Positions 34,401 through 45,900 of a stretch of 64,000 nucleotides of DNA are shown in pieces. The stretch is from Rhodocollybia butyracea (Eukaryota > Basidiomycota > Agaricomycetes > Agaricales > Omphalotaceae), in assembly GCA_015501585.1 (NCBI GenBank), contig JADNRY010000012.1:62001-126000 (forward strand), given 5' to 3'. The notes under the pieces are model-generated. The model was not told the DNA's origin and ran no database searches. It saw only the letters and a program-made list of their open reading frames with translations. Both the position numbers and the translations under genes were made by a program. Each line of letters starts with the position of its first letter. Within the stretch, counting starts at the first letter, position 1.

Positions 34401-36059
34401 ATCGACTAATAGGTTGGTCATTGGAATCTACTTTTGGAGTTAGGCTCTACCAACCCGATGGTTCCGCCGTCAGTTCAATCAAACTTCCTCTTATTCACCC
34501 TTCTCACATCTTCATATAGGGTGTTAATGGAACTAATGACTGGGAAGAAAACTTTGAAGAGCTTTCTTTACAAGTGAGTGCTTCCTTGTGCTCGCTATGC
34601 TTGAATATTCAATGTTCGCATAGGTTGGTCGATGGTACCCTGGGGCATTGGTTCTTTCTAATGGATCAATCCTCGTCATGGGTGGAGAGACCGGAAGTAA
34701 CGCGCCTCCCGAGCCAACTCTTGAGATTCTTCCCCTACCTGCAGGTGGTAACACAGTCTTCTTAGATTTCCTTAACAGAACCGACCCATATAATCTGTAA
34801 GTCTTATACGCGTTTCTACTATCTATGGCTGATACTGTGTAGTTACCCATTCCTTACCATGCTACCTTCCGGTCGTATTTTCACCGGTAATATTGCCTTA
34901 TCTACTTGTGCTCAAGCAGACAGCTAATTGGAACCTTAGCTTACTATAACGAGGCTCGCATCCTCGACCCGGTCACTTTCGCAACTGTGCAAACGCTTCC
35001 CAACATGCCCGGTGCCGTCAACAATTGTGAGTGGATATAATTTGGTCACTTCCGCTACTTCTAACGATCTACGATTCCTTAGTCCTTGCAGGACGTACTT
35101 ACCCATTAGAGGGGTCTATGATTCCCTTCCCTCAATCCGCTCGTGAGTCTTATGTTTGTTCTCTTCCCGGCACGGGTTTTAAGAGTGCTGTGTAGCCTAT
35201 ACCGATCCTCTCCGTGTTCTTATATGCGGAGGAAGCACTCCTGGTCCCGCTCAAGTACTGGACAACTGTGTTTCCATAGAACCGGAAGTAGAAAATGCCA
35301 CTTGGACTCTTGAACGAATGGTAAGTCTCATCGGCGTCGACAGTCTACTTTTCGCTGACAGCAACGAACAAGCCTTCTCCCCGTGTCATGACGTGCATGG
35401 TTCCATTGCCTGATGGTACCATGATGATTCTGAACGGAGCTCAGGAGGGTGTTGCCGGCTTCGGTTTGGCTTCAAACCCCAACCTAAATGCACTCCTATA
35501 TAATCCAGCCCTCCCTGTTGGACAGCGTATCTCTATCCTTAACAACACCATCGTTGCGCGGATGTATCACTCTGAAGCCATCCTTCTCCCCGATGGACGA
35601 ATCCTCGTGTCAGGATCTGACCCGCAGACTCCTGGTCTCCCTGAGGAAATGCGTATCGAGGTCTACATCCCTCCGTATCTTAACCAAGGTATCACTCCGC
35701 CGCAGTACAACATTTCCAAAACCGACTTTGGCTACAGCCAATCATTCACTATCACCAACGTCAAGGTATTCCATGGCTCTATAGCCAACATAAAAGTGTC
35801 GCTTGTTGCGGCTGTTTCGAGCACACATGGAAATGCTATGGGAGCACGAACGATCTTCCCGGCGTTCTCGTGCTCTGGAACAACTTGCACAATTACGACA
35901 CCCCCGAATGCCTTTGTGTCTCCACCTGGCTGGTGGCAGCTATTTATCTTGGATAATGCTGGAACGCCTTCGCATTCTTCGTGGCTTCGGATTGGAGGAG
36001 ACCCAGCCCAGCTTGGTCTCTGGCCCGATCTCCCTGGGTTTACTACTCCGGGATTATAA
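31457..36059 (+). CDS. Secreted glyoxal oxidase with four WSC domains (AA5)
   Basis: Copper-radical oxidase expected to oxidise aldehydes and make H2O2 outside the cell, tethered to wall glucan by its WSC domains. It starts [17 protein letters not shown] (signal peptide), then a His-rich linker. Four Cys-rich WSC modules follow. Each begins like [27 protein letters not shown] or [11 protein letters not shown] and carries the CxGxxxxxCGG-like end. They lie at about 31660-32110, 32155-32700, 32800-33350 and 33400-33900. The catalytic beta-propeller has [14 protein letters not shown] (the Cys of the Tyr-Cys cofactor), [20 protein letters not shown] (Tyr-His copper ligands) and [17 protein letters not shown] (His ligand). 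The C-terminal DUF1929 Ig-like domain ends [10 protein letters not shown] and HSSWLRIGG. Over 20 short introns cut the WSC half; the last exon (35373-36059) is the longest. Confidence 0.93.
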
Positions 36060-36655
36060 AACCGCTCTGTGCTATTGGACTATTATGGATTGCTCACTAT
36101 TTGGGATTTTGACGTATACCTATGCATATCTACTTTCATTATTACATAGCGCTCGGGGCCTCGCTGCAGGCCGTCTTTTTCTAATCGATATCAACGAAAT
36201 GAAATTGTACTTGCCTTGTTCCTGTATTATATCCACTGGGGTATTCATGGTAATGAAGAATGCAACGGCTTCGTCAGTTAGTAAAAATCTCAAGTTGGAA
36301 AACAGGCGCCCAGGTATTTCATTTCCAATTCTGACGAGATTTCAGCATACCAAAACGCAACCAAAACGATGGAGTGAGTGGAAGATGCAAGAAGTGTCTC
36401 ATGATCTGGCTACGACTCTAGGTATAGTTGGAGCCCGAGATTCATCCTTATTAATATTATATATATGGCTTTGTTTGAAGAACTATATTCGAGTACATGG
36501 ACACAAGCTACAACACGAGAGGCAGATAGAATTGAGCGTACACAAAGCAAGTAAACGATAAAGAGCAAAATACAAGATAAACATGGGTGGGTATAATGCA
36601 TGGATGGAAGCGCATATGCAGATAGATGGTATAGTGAGAGGCTGGAAGAATGAAG
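36060..36655. other. Intergenic, convergent 3' flanks
   Basis: Between the convergent glyoxal oxidase and SH3 genes. The open frame that runs through it is a shifted continuation of the glyoxal oxidase exon and is not a gene. Confidence 0.5.
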
Positions 36656-37477
36656 TCAGGAGAGGGAAGATTCATTGTCATCTAGAGTGAGAAGCTCAAG
36701 ATAAGTCTCTGGAACGAGTGCGAGCTGCTCCTTCTGCGAAACGCGCACTCTTCCTTCATTGTCCACACCGTCTACGACGACGACAGCCCAGCCTGCTCCG
36801 CCTCCACGACCAACAACTCGGACGACCTGGTCCTCTTTTAATGCCATTTCCCGTGAGCCTTCCGGTTCAAAGGCGTAGAGTGCACGGTACAACCCAGGGC
36901 AGAGCGAGTGAGGTTGCTCATCGGATGGTACGGTCCACTCGCCATCCCATCCTTCTTCTTCTTCCTCGTCCTCTTCTTCTTCTGAATCCGCATCCGAATC
37001 ATCGCTATCCGGGGAATCTTCTGCGCCAATTGCAGCTGCCTTCCAGGCCTTGTACCCAGCTTCATCCAGCAACAGCTTGTATACAGCCCGGACTCTGTTC
37101 TCTCTGGGTATATTCAGCTTTCCTCGTCCATCCTCTCCTAATCCCTGATGCCTCGGGTCTGGTGCAGCATAAGTGAAATCGCGGATTTTAAGAGGTATCC
37201 GATAAGACGCCGAGCTTGAAGAAGTGGAAGACGAGGATGTAGAATCGTTAGAAAGGGCTCGAGGATGTGCAGATGGTGTAGGATTGCCAGTCAGTGTCAT
37301 CGAATGCGTTGCGGGAAGAGCTGCAGAATCAACTGACACTGCATGAGTAAGCACAGGTGATTTCCGCGGCCGTGAATCCATGCAGCTGGTCACAGCGTCC
37401 AGACGAACAAAGACTCGGAACAAACCGCCGAAATGAGGTATCGAGGCGGACTCGACTCTTTTATGTTTCGCTGGCAT
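36656..37477 (-). CDS. SH3-domain protein
   Basis: Single exon of 273 residues. Start chosen at the ATG at 37475-37477 (MPAKHKRVESASIPHF); the frame is open further upstream but without an ATG. A Ser-rich middle leads to RVRAVYKLLLDEAGYKAWKA, an acidic run (SPDSDDSDADSEEEEDEE), then a C-terminal SH3 domain: LYRALYAFEPEGSREMALKE (ALYDF-like), VVRVVGRGGGAGWAVVVVD (the Trp that contacts the ligand) and LALVPETYLELL (the ALVPxxYLE box). It probably binds proline-rich partners at the cell cortex. The specific fungal SH3 family was not identified. Confidence 0.8.
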   Translation of the reverse strand: MPAKHKRVESASIPHFGGLFRVFVRLDAVTSCMDSRPRKSPVLTHAVSVDSAALPATHSMTLTGNPTPSAHPRALSNDSTSSSSTSSSSASYRIPLKIRDFTYAAPDPRHQGLGEDGRGKLNIPRENRVRAVYKLLLDEAGYKAWKAAAIGAEDSPDSDDSDADSEEEEDEEEEEGWDGEWTVPSDEQPHSLCPGLYRALYAFEPEGSREMALKEDQVVRVVGRGGGAGWAVVVVDGVDNEGRVRVSQKEQLALVPETYLELLTLDDNESSLS

Positions 37478-37773
37478 TCCGGATTGACAGAAATCAGGAT
37501 AAGTTCCGGTGTACCGCCAGGTCGATGACAAACTTGAAAAAGCTCTGTAAACGAAATAAGCGCCATCATCTCAGCTCCTTCGATGGTAAACTAAGCATAA
37601 AATGAATATCTGGAAAGGAGTTCATATAAGGTCATAAATGTCGTTAACTTTAAAGGACGTATATCATTATGCTTCTTCTAGTCGCTGTTCCGTTCACCAA
37701 AAGCTCTTCCCTTGCCCTTGCATGCTGTGGCACACCAGCCGCTCTGTTCAAAGTGCGCATGTACGTGCCGCTC

Positions 37774-38651
37774 TCATCTCTTTGTTTGCGGTCGTGTGGT
37801 GAGAGCAGTCAAAGTTACCTGCTCATCCGTGGCCCCTTGTCCCTCTTTCGTTCTTTTGCGCTTTCGCATCTCGGGCCTGTTCTCTACCCTCTGAGCTTCA
37901 GAGATAGGTTTCGTCGACGTGATAGTCCCATGAACACGGTCAGATGTTTTGGTATTGACAGTGTTCTGCTGAACCGAGTTCTGCAGAGGTCGTGATGGGG
38001 CTTTGTTCGCAACATCTGGGGCTTTAACGATTACCGGAGGTGCGTTGCCCTTGAATTTCTTGCGCGACGAGGTAGGTGAACTTTGTGAATTCACCTGTGA
38101 GTGCGTGCGACGAAGTGTAGTAGGTTTAGACAAGTTGACCGACTTGGCTGGTACAAGTTTGAGTGAATCGATTTGCTGGGTGATTCTGGCTTTGGAGTCA
38201 AGCATGGGGGCTGACGGGGGAGCTTCGGTGCTGGCAGTCTTTCCGGTTGGATAATAGTTTTTCGGGCTTTTCGGCTTTGGAGCGTCATGTCCTTGGAAAC
38301 CCCTCTTTTTCAAGTTCTCCTTCGATTTCTTGTCCCTAGAACGCCCTTGTGTTTGACTTTTCCTCTGTTTATCCTCTTTTGTAGTTTGACCTCGAGATGA
38401 CGAGGCTCGGAGAATTTGACTATCAATGAAAGGATAATCAGAGTACTAACGGAGTGATATCGACATTCACTGACCTCGAAGACTGAACGACATCCTCTGA
38501 ATCACTGCAAGAGTCATCAGAATCAGGCAGGAATAACGGGGATGGACTACAGGATAGCCAGAATGTGAACACAATATGACAATGATGAGGAATTGAATAC
38601 GAACTCTCGTGGTACATTGCGAGGATTCAAAGGAGATTTGGTAGAAGACAT
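37774..38651 (-). CDS. Basic disordered protein, unknown
   Basis: Not recognised. Three exons on the minus strand: MSSTKSPLNPRNVPR from the ATG at 38649-38651, then SPLFLPDSDDSCSDSEDVVQ after a roughly 70-nt intron, then a long exon (stop at 37774) with KRKSQTQGRSRDKKSKENLK-like basic sequence, PKSPKNYYPTGKTAS and RRTHSQVNSQSSPTSSRKKF. Phase is kept through both introns. A further intron with donor GTAACT at about 37817 could replace the last 15 residues by a downstream exon. It is Ser/Lys/Arg-rich with no folded domain visible, so it is possibly nuclear. Confidence 0.6.
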
Positions 38652-39464
38652 CCGGACAAGGTAGAATAATCAAACAATGAGCACTGAGCAAGTAAGCGAC
38701 GATGAGCATCTGGGGAATGTGAAAGGGGACATACCTCGACAAGTTACATCCCATCGTCTTCTTTGCTTTTTATACCGGTTCTCTATAGCCACTCAGGTTC
38801 CCAGGACAAAGAAAAAACTCCAAAGGTGGTAGCATCGTGGCCACAGACAAAGAGGACTTGGTTCTGGTTCTGGTCAAAGCAGGCAAAGAGTCGATTGTAC
38901 AAAATAATATTTCCACAAATCAAAGCGACGCCTCGTGCTCAGCTCTTCACGCGTCACGCGTCACGACCATGTTATTATTAATTCAATTTAAAATTCAGAG
39001 TTTCTTCTCTTCGTTCTCATACTTAGTTCCACAGGCTCCTTTCTGCTACCTGTATTGTGCTCTGCTCCAGTGTGAACTCGCAATGGACTCAGCTCTCAAC
39101 AATCAGCTACATTGACAGCAACACTGCACTCGGCGACAAACTTGTAAGTACACAATGCGTTGCATATAAAGCTACCTCCAGATAACATTTTTCGGGTGCT
39201 ACTATATTCTGTAGCAAGGTACAGTACAATGCAGAAGCGGGCAATCAAACCTTCAAGGCTAAATGTAAGACGCGCACACGCCAGAATCGGACAAAAGCTA
39301 TAGTTTTGTAAAGAAGAGCCGAATAGTGGTAAACCTGCTCCGTGATGATACTCTCGGTATGAGTCTTCCTGCGTACCAGGTAAAAATAGGCCTTCAACAT
39401 GGGTGAACTCTCAACAACCATACTCTCTATTATCGTGAAACAAAATGCGCAAGACCAAGGAGAA
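38652..39464. other. Intergenic, divergent promoters
   Basis: Between the basic protein (minus) and the antiporter (plus). A TATA-like sequence (GGTATAAAAAG, minus strand) is near 38767. No other gene is recognised. Confidence 0.45.
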
Positions 39465-40945
39465 ATGACGGCTAGCAAAGGCTCTAGTGCATACACCTCA
39501 GATCCTTTGCGACTATGGATTATTCAAGTCGGTTCGTGTTTCATTCTCAACCCAGTTTAGATAGTCCTAAAAACCAATCATAGGTATCATCGTTGGGACA
39601 GCTTCACTTCTCTCTCTTGCACTGTAAAATACGCCAACCGAAAGTCATTGCAGAAGGTATGTCTCTGTGTCTCCAATATCTAGTCATACTCACTATGTTA
39701 TTCAAACAGTTCTTCTTGGAGGGATTCTTCTGGGACCCACTGCGTTCGGTCGTATTCCGGGATTTACAGAACATATATTCCCATCTGAATCTATCCCATA
39801 TCTCAAGCTCGTAGCCAATATTGGTCTTTGTCTATTTCTTTTTCTAGTCGGACTCGAAATCGATATGACTGTCATCCGAAGGAACATCAAGCTCTCGTAA
39901 GTCGATATGACCTGACCCAGGCATCCATTTGTTTACCTTTCATGTTAACAGTGCGACTGTTGCATTGGCGGGCATGATTATTCCCTTCATTGCTGGTGCT
40001 GGGTTATCCATCCAGCTGTACGGAGCCTTCATAGATACGGACGAGAGCGGTCTGGGCTTCGTCCAGTTCACGCATTTTATGCTATTTACAGCTGTCGCGT
40101 TCTCTATCACCGCGTTTCCTGTCTTGTGCCGTATCTTGACAGAGCTCAAGCTCCTTGATACCACTGTTGGCATTGTCGTGCTTTCTGCGGGTGTGGCAAA
40201 CGATATCATCGGATGGATACTCCTCGCCCTCTCGGTCGCTCTGGTCAATGCAGGATCAGGTTTCAGAGTGCTGTACATCTTACTTGAATGTGTCTGCTGG
40301 ACCTTGTTCTTGCTGCTCCCTGGGAAGGCTGCTCTTCTTTGGCTTGCACGCAAGACAGGCTCGACTGAAGGGCATGGACCGACGGTATCCTTCATGACCA
40401 TCACCATGTTCCTGCTTTTCGGCAGTGCATTCTTCACGGATGTTATTGGTGTACATGCTATCTTTGGTGCCTTCATCACAGGAATAATTGTGCCTCGAGA
40501 AGGTAACCTGCCTTTCCATTTGTCCGAGAAACTCGAGGATATGGTCACTATCATTTTCCTACCCCTATATTTCACTCTCTCGGGTCTCTCTACCGATCTC
40601 AGCCTACTCAACTCTGGCGAAATCTGGGGTTATACGATTGCCATCTGTGCTCTGGCCTTCGTCGGTAGATTCGGTGGTTGTTGTCTTGCTGCGCGCTATG
40701 TTGCAAAGTTCAGCTGGCGAGAATCCGGTGCAATCGGCAGCCTGATGAGCTGTAAAGGTCTGATGGAGCTTATCGTGTTGAACGTCGGTCTTTCCGCTGG
40801 GATTTTGAGCCCGCTGGTTTTTTCGATGTTTGTTTTGGAGGCAGTGACATTGACATTCATAACGACACCTTTGGTAACAGTGCTCTACCCACCTGAAAAG
40901 CACGTCCGCACATCCGCAACTGGCGCCATCTATCTTGTCGAGTAG
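39465..40945 (+). CDS. K+/H+ antiporter (CPA2, Kha1-like), apparent frameshift
   Basis: Monovalent cation/proton exchanger of internal membranes. Exons: 39465-39531 (MTASKGSSAYTSDPLRLWII), 39584-39656, 39710-39896 and 39952-40945. Conserved blocks are VLLGGILLGPTAFGRIPGF, LVANIGLCLFLFLVGLEIDM, FSITAFPVLCRILTELKLLD, SAGVANDIIGWILLALSVAL (the essential ND pair), FLLFGSAFFTDVIGVHAIFG, LPLYFTLSGLSTDLSLL and GLMELIVLNVGLSAGILSPL. Exon 2 reads GIIVGTASLLSLAL in one frame, and the next family residues KIRQPKVIAE lie in another. One extra base (or two missing) at about 39623-39626 breaks the frame, giving TAA. The protein also stops about 20 residues after the last helix, without the long cytosolic C-terminus of yeast Kha1. 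It is either a pseudogene, a truncated paralogue or an assembly error. Confidence 0.85.
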
Positions 40946-41299
40946 AGTTTTCTGTATGATATATCTACGCTTATCTAACATCGTATGATACATCTCGGTT
41001 TTATTTCCCCGAAATGCTTGTCACGTTCCCCGAGGGATTTGATAGGATAACGCATCTCTTGTTGAGTTCTGTGTTTCCAGTCCTCCATTTGTTCACTATC
41101 GATTTTTCAATACATCCCACATATCTTTAGCTCTTCTATTTCGGGCCAATGATCTCACACACGACATACTTCCCATGGAATAAAACTCTCACGTAGCTAG
41201 TGCTTATACTCCTCAGCAGCTACATATATCCCCCGCGATCGTACACAGGGTATGAAATTCAAGGACACGGATTTTTAAACCCCAAGACGAGACCCACAG
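40946..41299. other. Intergenic
   Basis: 3' flank of the antiporter and promoter of the next plus-strand gene. Nothing else is seen. Confidence 0.45.
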
Positions 41300-42195
41300 A
41301 TGTCAGCAACTTCAACTTCACCTTCTTCAAGCAGCACTAGTGGTGGCCGCAATTCAGGACCCTCCCTAATTGGCCCGAACACCACCCAGTCTCAAATACT
41401 TCTTTTTGTCTTTCTCGCCGTAGGACTCTTCTCCGCAGTGGCAATAGCCACCCTAGGCTGGAGAAGGGCATATCATGTTCGAACACAGTGGGATGCAAGG
41501 AGGGTAGGCAGAACTGAAGGAGTAAAGAGTTGTAGGGGGGACTTACGGCCCAGATTATGGGATTTATGGACCAAGTTGACAGAGGGAGTTGAAGCAGGAG
41601 TAAAAGTAGCGGAGTCTGAAGCGTTGGTCTCAAATGAAGAGAATGTAGGCCCACGGATAAAAACAGGACGATGGGAAGACTTTATGGTACGACGACTTCA
41701 CTGATCGCCAGATCCTGCTGATCCTCTGTGACCTAGCCCATCTCCATAACATCACTCAGACCTGAACACGATGAAACCCAGTCAATTGAGAGTGTCGAAC
41801 CAGATCCTCCACTCTCTGTATCTTCCCATGTGAGAGCTCAAATTCGTTTGAGATGGAATCGTACAGCCGCCTATTATGGTTTTGGTCGATATCATGTGGC
41901 ACAGAGACCTGGCACAAGAACCCAGCAAGAAGCAGAGCTTAGAGAAGGGGATGGAAGGACAGTGGGAGAGGCGATGAGAATGCTGAGGCATGAAGAGTTA
42001 GATGAACTGTTTAAAGGTGAAGAATTGGATGATTTGAGGCGGAACTATAGCGACGAGATACTGCGTAAACTTGAATTCCAAGTCGCAGTAGCGATTACTA
42101 TGCCAGGACCAAGGAATGGCGATGGTATTCGGCCAGAGCAGAAGATGCGCGACTATTCGATTGGAGTATGTCAGCTCCGCTGGGTTGACAATTAA
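41300..42195 (+). CDS. Single-pass membrane protein, unknown
   Basis: Starts MSATSTSPSSSSTSGGRNS, then one hydrophobic helix ILLFVFLAVGLFSAVAIATL followed by a basic stop-transfer (GWRRAYHVR), so the long remainder is probably cytosolic. Exon 1 runs to about 41687 (DFM, donor GTACGA). The intron ends at CCTAG near 41740, and exon 2 opens PISITSLRPEHDETQSIES. Exon 2 then has RLRWNRTAAYYGFGRYHVA and a charged segment ending GEELDDLRRNYSDEILRKL. The 3' end is uncertain: the frame stops at 42195 if a GTATGT near 42165 is not used as a donor, or near 42270 if it is. No family was recognised. Confidence 0.6.
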
Positions 42196-42269
42196 TCATG
42201 AAGGACAGATACCAAGTTGTAAACCATAACTTCTAGAATAACGACGAATGTTCAATGGTATGTAAATGA

Positions 42270-42923
42270 TCTTATCAGATCACATCAACGAGGCTTACAC
42301 GAAGATTTACCAAGAGGTATAGCGTTGATTTTGCCTAGGAAAGAAAAAAAAACCAACTTATCTTGAAGACGTACAAGCTCAAACAGTTAGACAGCTATTA
42401 ACCCACCAATAAGTAACGCCGTGTAACTCGTTGCCTACGAACGAGTACTCTCTCACGAAGAAATGGAGAGGAGAAGAGGCGTAGAGGTGTGAAATAATTT
42501 CTGTAATTCCTGTTTCAGAATTACTCAGTAGATTCCTGTAGTCACGTAGTGGTCGCCGTAGATAGGAACTCGCAGTGGACGTGTCGTCCGGAAGCAGCGG
42601 CGTCAGGGGGTTAATTAGGTTGGGGTATCTTTCGTGCAAGAGAAATGCCTCATTTAATTTGAAGGGAGGAAGTAAAGGTATAGGCACCTTGTACTATCAG
42701 TACAAGAACTAGTCAATGAAGTACGATACGAAGTGCGATATCTTTCGAGCCGTTTGTCACTCTGAGGATTTTACAGACAAAAAATTGTATTTTAGTACAA
42801 ACAAAAGAGTCCTTGTGTTAAAGTAAGTACATTATACAAATACATACTGCATACCATACAATCTGTTCCAAGCAGAGCATCTTCGTCACCCATCGTCTTT
42901 CAGGGAACGCTTTAAGTAACAGC
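42270..42923. other. Intergenic, convergent 3' flanks
   Basis: A short minus-strand open frame (42379-42687) is present but shows no domain and no splice context. AT-rich; otherwise nothing. Confidence 0.4.
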
Positions 42924-45900
42924 CTAGCTGAACGCCAACGCAGTCCAAGCTGCAGCAGCACCGATGGTGACGGCCACTGCAGTTTGTGCAACGACGGTCC
43001 CAACACGCCGCGCTCTCGCTATTCTTCGAGCTCGCTTGGGAGTGGGCACCATTAAACCATCAACATCCGGTGAAATGGTGCTGGAACTGGAGGACTCCAT
43101 ATTGTCCAGAATTTCATGATCCAGATCGTCGCTTTCATCAGCGCGCTTTCGCTTCAGTGACGAGTGGACCACGTCCGAAGAGGCAGAGATAGCCTGATTC
43201 ATACCAGAAAGTTTAGAAGAACCGTGATCCTCACACACGGGAATACATACCTGCGCCGCGAGTGCTGCTTGTTTGCGCATGTCAATGACAATTCTTAGCT
43301 CATTCTCAGCTTCGATCCGGGCAGCGGTGAGGGTCTCTAGCTCGGCGGTACTCTTTTCCTTGATCTTGAGTATTTCTGCAACGAAAGAAGGATGAATGCA
43401 AGAACAAGGGGAAACAAACGATAACCTACCATCAACCATGCCCTGCAACTCCTGAATCCGACCCGCGGTAGAATCCTCCCTTGCTCTCAATAAATTCATT
43501 TCCTCTTCCTGAGAATCAAGTCTCTGCTTCATATCCCCAACCTGACCCCACAAACTCCTGTTTTTGGTTTCCACATCATCCAGACGAGCACGAACTTTAT
43601 CAAGTGGAGATTCGTAGTCCCAATCCTCCAGACCGCGAGCTTGATCATCCCCCAACTGTTGCTGCAAGGTGTTCATATCTGCACGAACACGATTGATATC
43701 TGTCCAAACTTCATCAAACTTTCCCCTCGTCGTTTCCTTTATTTCTTCTTTTATGTCCCCAGGCCCATATCTAACCATGAGATCATCGATGTCCCTCCTT
43801 ACCTCAATGAAATCCAACCTCAAACCATCGACATCATTTTGCGCATTGCCAATATCTCCCTGCAAACCTGCGACATCTCCATGGATGGTATCTATGTCGT
43901 CTTTCACACCACTCATATCAATCTGTACGGCATCGACATCACCCCTCACGACTTCAATATCACCCCGCACTCCATCGACATCGCGGCGCAGAGTATCAAC
44001 GTTCATCCTCATATCCTCCCGAATACCCTGCGTACTATCTGCTAAATCATTCCTCACTCCATCGACCTCGATCCGCTGAGCATCGGTATCATTCCTCAAT
44101 TCATCCATATCGCTTCTCATTCCATCAATGTCATACCTCATCGCATCAACGTCCCCACGAAGTCCATCAGTATCCCCTCGCAATGCATCAGACTCCCCTC
44201 TCACCCAGTCGATATCGCATTTGGCCACGCCAAGCGTAGAGTCCAAACTGTCGAGAAGAACTTGTGCATCTGAAAGCCCGGAAGAGAGAGCACTGAGCTG
44301 CGCCATTCTCGTGTTCATAGTAGCCACGTTATCGTTGAACCGAGTTCGGTACTTGCGGTGTTGGAGCTGGAGGGCGGTAATATTGGTCTGGATACACAAG
44401 CATAAAGTGAGGACGGAATTGATGGGCAATAAGTGGAAAGTGGGTATGACATACCTTCACGCTCGTCAGCTCATCGTCGATTTGCTTTACCTTCACCTCA
44501 TTCGCAGTTTTCAACGCCTGGAAAACCTCAGCGGTTACGACTTCCGAGTTGTCTGCACCACGTCGAGCGGTAACAAGATCACTTGAAATCGAAACTATGC
44601 CAGCGTCAGCATGAGGGGCGCTGAATCGATCCTGTTTAAGGGGGTGCAGTAAATGAATTGGTCCAAACGACGAAAGAAAGACACACCTTGAAACTCGACA
44701 ACGCTGCACGAATATCCGCTGCGCGCTGGAAAACACTCGAAACTGGATTTGCATTCGCATTGGCGATGGTCATTCCGGGGACTCTGGTACCAGTAGGCGT
44801 AGCAGGAGAGGAAGCTTGAGCATCAGTATCAGCAGCCTCAACACGAACCGCATCCGTGTCCATTTTGTCCTCCTCTGTAACCTCAGCAAATACCTGTTCA
44901 TCTGGACGTTTCGGTTCGTCCTCAGCGTCGACCGCACCATCATTGCCGCCGGATTTGTTATCAGGGCTGGGGCTACGATGAACGAGCTCAGTTTCCCCCG
45001 CTTCCGGCGGAGTACCCTCCACAGCGACTGATAAATCTTTCTCTTCTGTAACAGACTCCTCTTCTGCGTGTCCTACGAATGGACTTTCCTGGCCGTCGTT
45101 AGCAGAGGAGATGGCAGAGGAGGGCCGAGAAGAAGCAGATTGCGAAGTCTGAGTCTCGTCAATGCCTTGCACAGATGCACTCGACTGCTTCATCGAAAGA
45201 TAGGGAGCCAACTGGGGTCCGCTGACCGAAAATCGTTGCAGCGGGGCAGAAAATGAAAAGTGAGCCAATTGAGGGACGGATTTCGTAGATGAGGAGGCAG
45301 GTACAGAAGCAGGGAGAAGAGGCTCATCCATGAGGAGCTTGGTAGGGGAAGCTGGGGAAGAAGGCGACGGAGATGGCGTCGCGAGCTCCATAGGAGAATT
45401 GGACTTTGACTTGACAGGCGACTTGGACCTCAACCTCTGCGACAAGGATTGCGACGAATGCGAGGATCGGTGCAAACCCAAACGGCCCTGCTGCTTAATA
45501 GTATAGGGCTTGGCTGTCCTCTGGAAATCATTCCATTTGTACCTGCTGGTGTTTCGTGAAGGGTTGCTACCAAAATCAAATATGTCATCATAGTTGATAG
45601 ATGTGGTTACATCTGGGTCTTCGATTGGAATAGGGGAAGAAGCGTCTGCTTTGTAAGGAGCTACAACAAAATTTAGTGCATTTAGATTTAGAAGGTTTGC
45701 AGTTTATTACCTGGGCTAGACGACCTCGACATGAGACTGCGTAAGCGGAAAGCACGCTTGACACTCGGTATGATTGAACGGGGATGGAAACCAGGAGGAG
45801 AAATTTCCACAACATCAGAGTCATGACCCGATGCAGATATATTAGCGTCTGCGTCTGCGTCTTCGGACGAAGACTCTGAGTGAGAGCCAGAATTGGAATT

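Noticed and set aside
35803..36561. 252-residue plus-strand open frame overlapping the glyoxal oxidase 3' end
   Set aside because: Out-of-frame reading of the last glyoxal oxidase exon that happens to stay open into the 3' flank; no recognisable domain.
40155..40993. Open frames in other frames and on the minus strand across the antiporter
   Set aside because: Shadows of a long hydrophobic exon that matches the CPA2 family in its own frame.
43641..44586. Plus-strand open frames opposite the heptad coiled coil
   Set aside because: They mirror the repeated codons of the FHA-protein coiled coil on the other strand.
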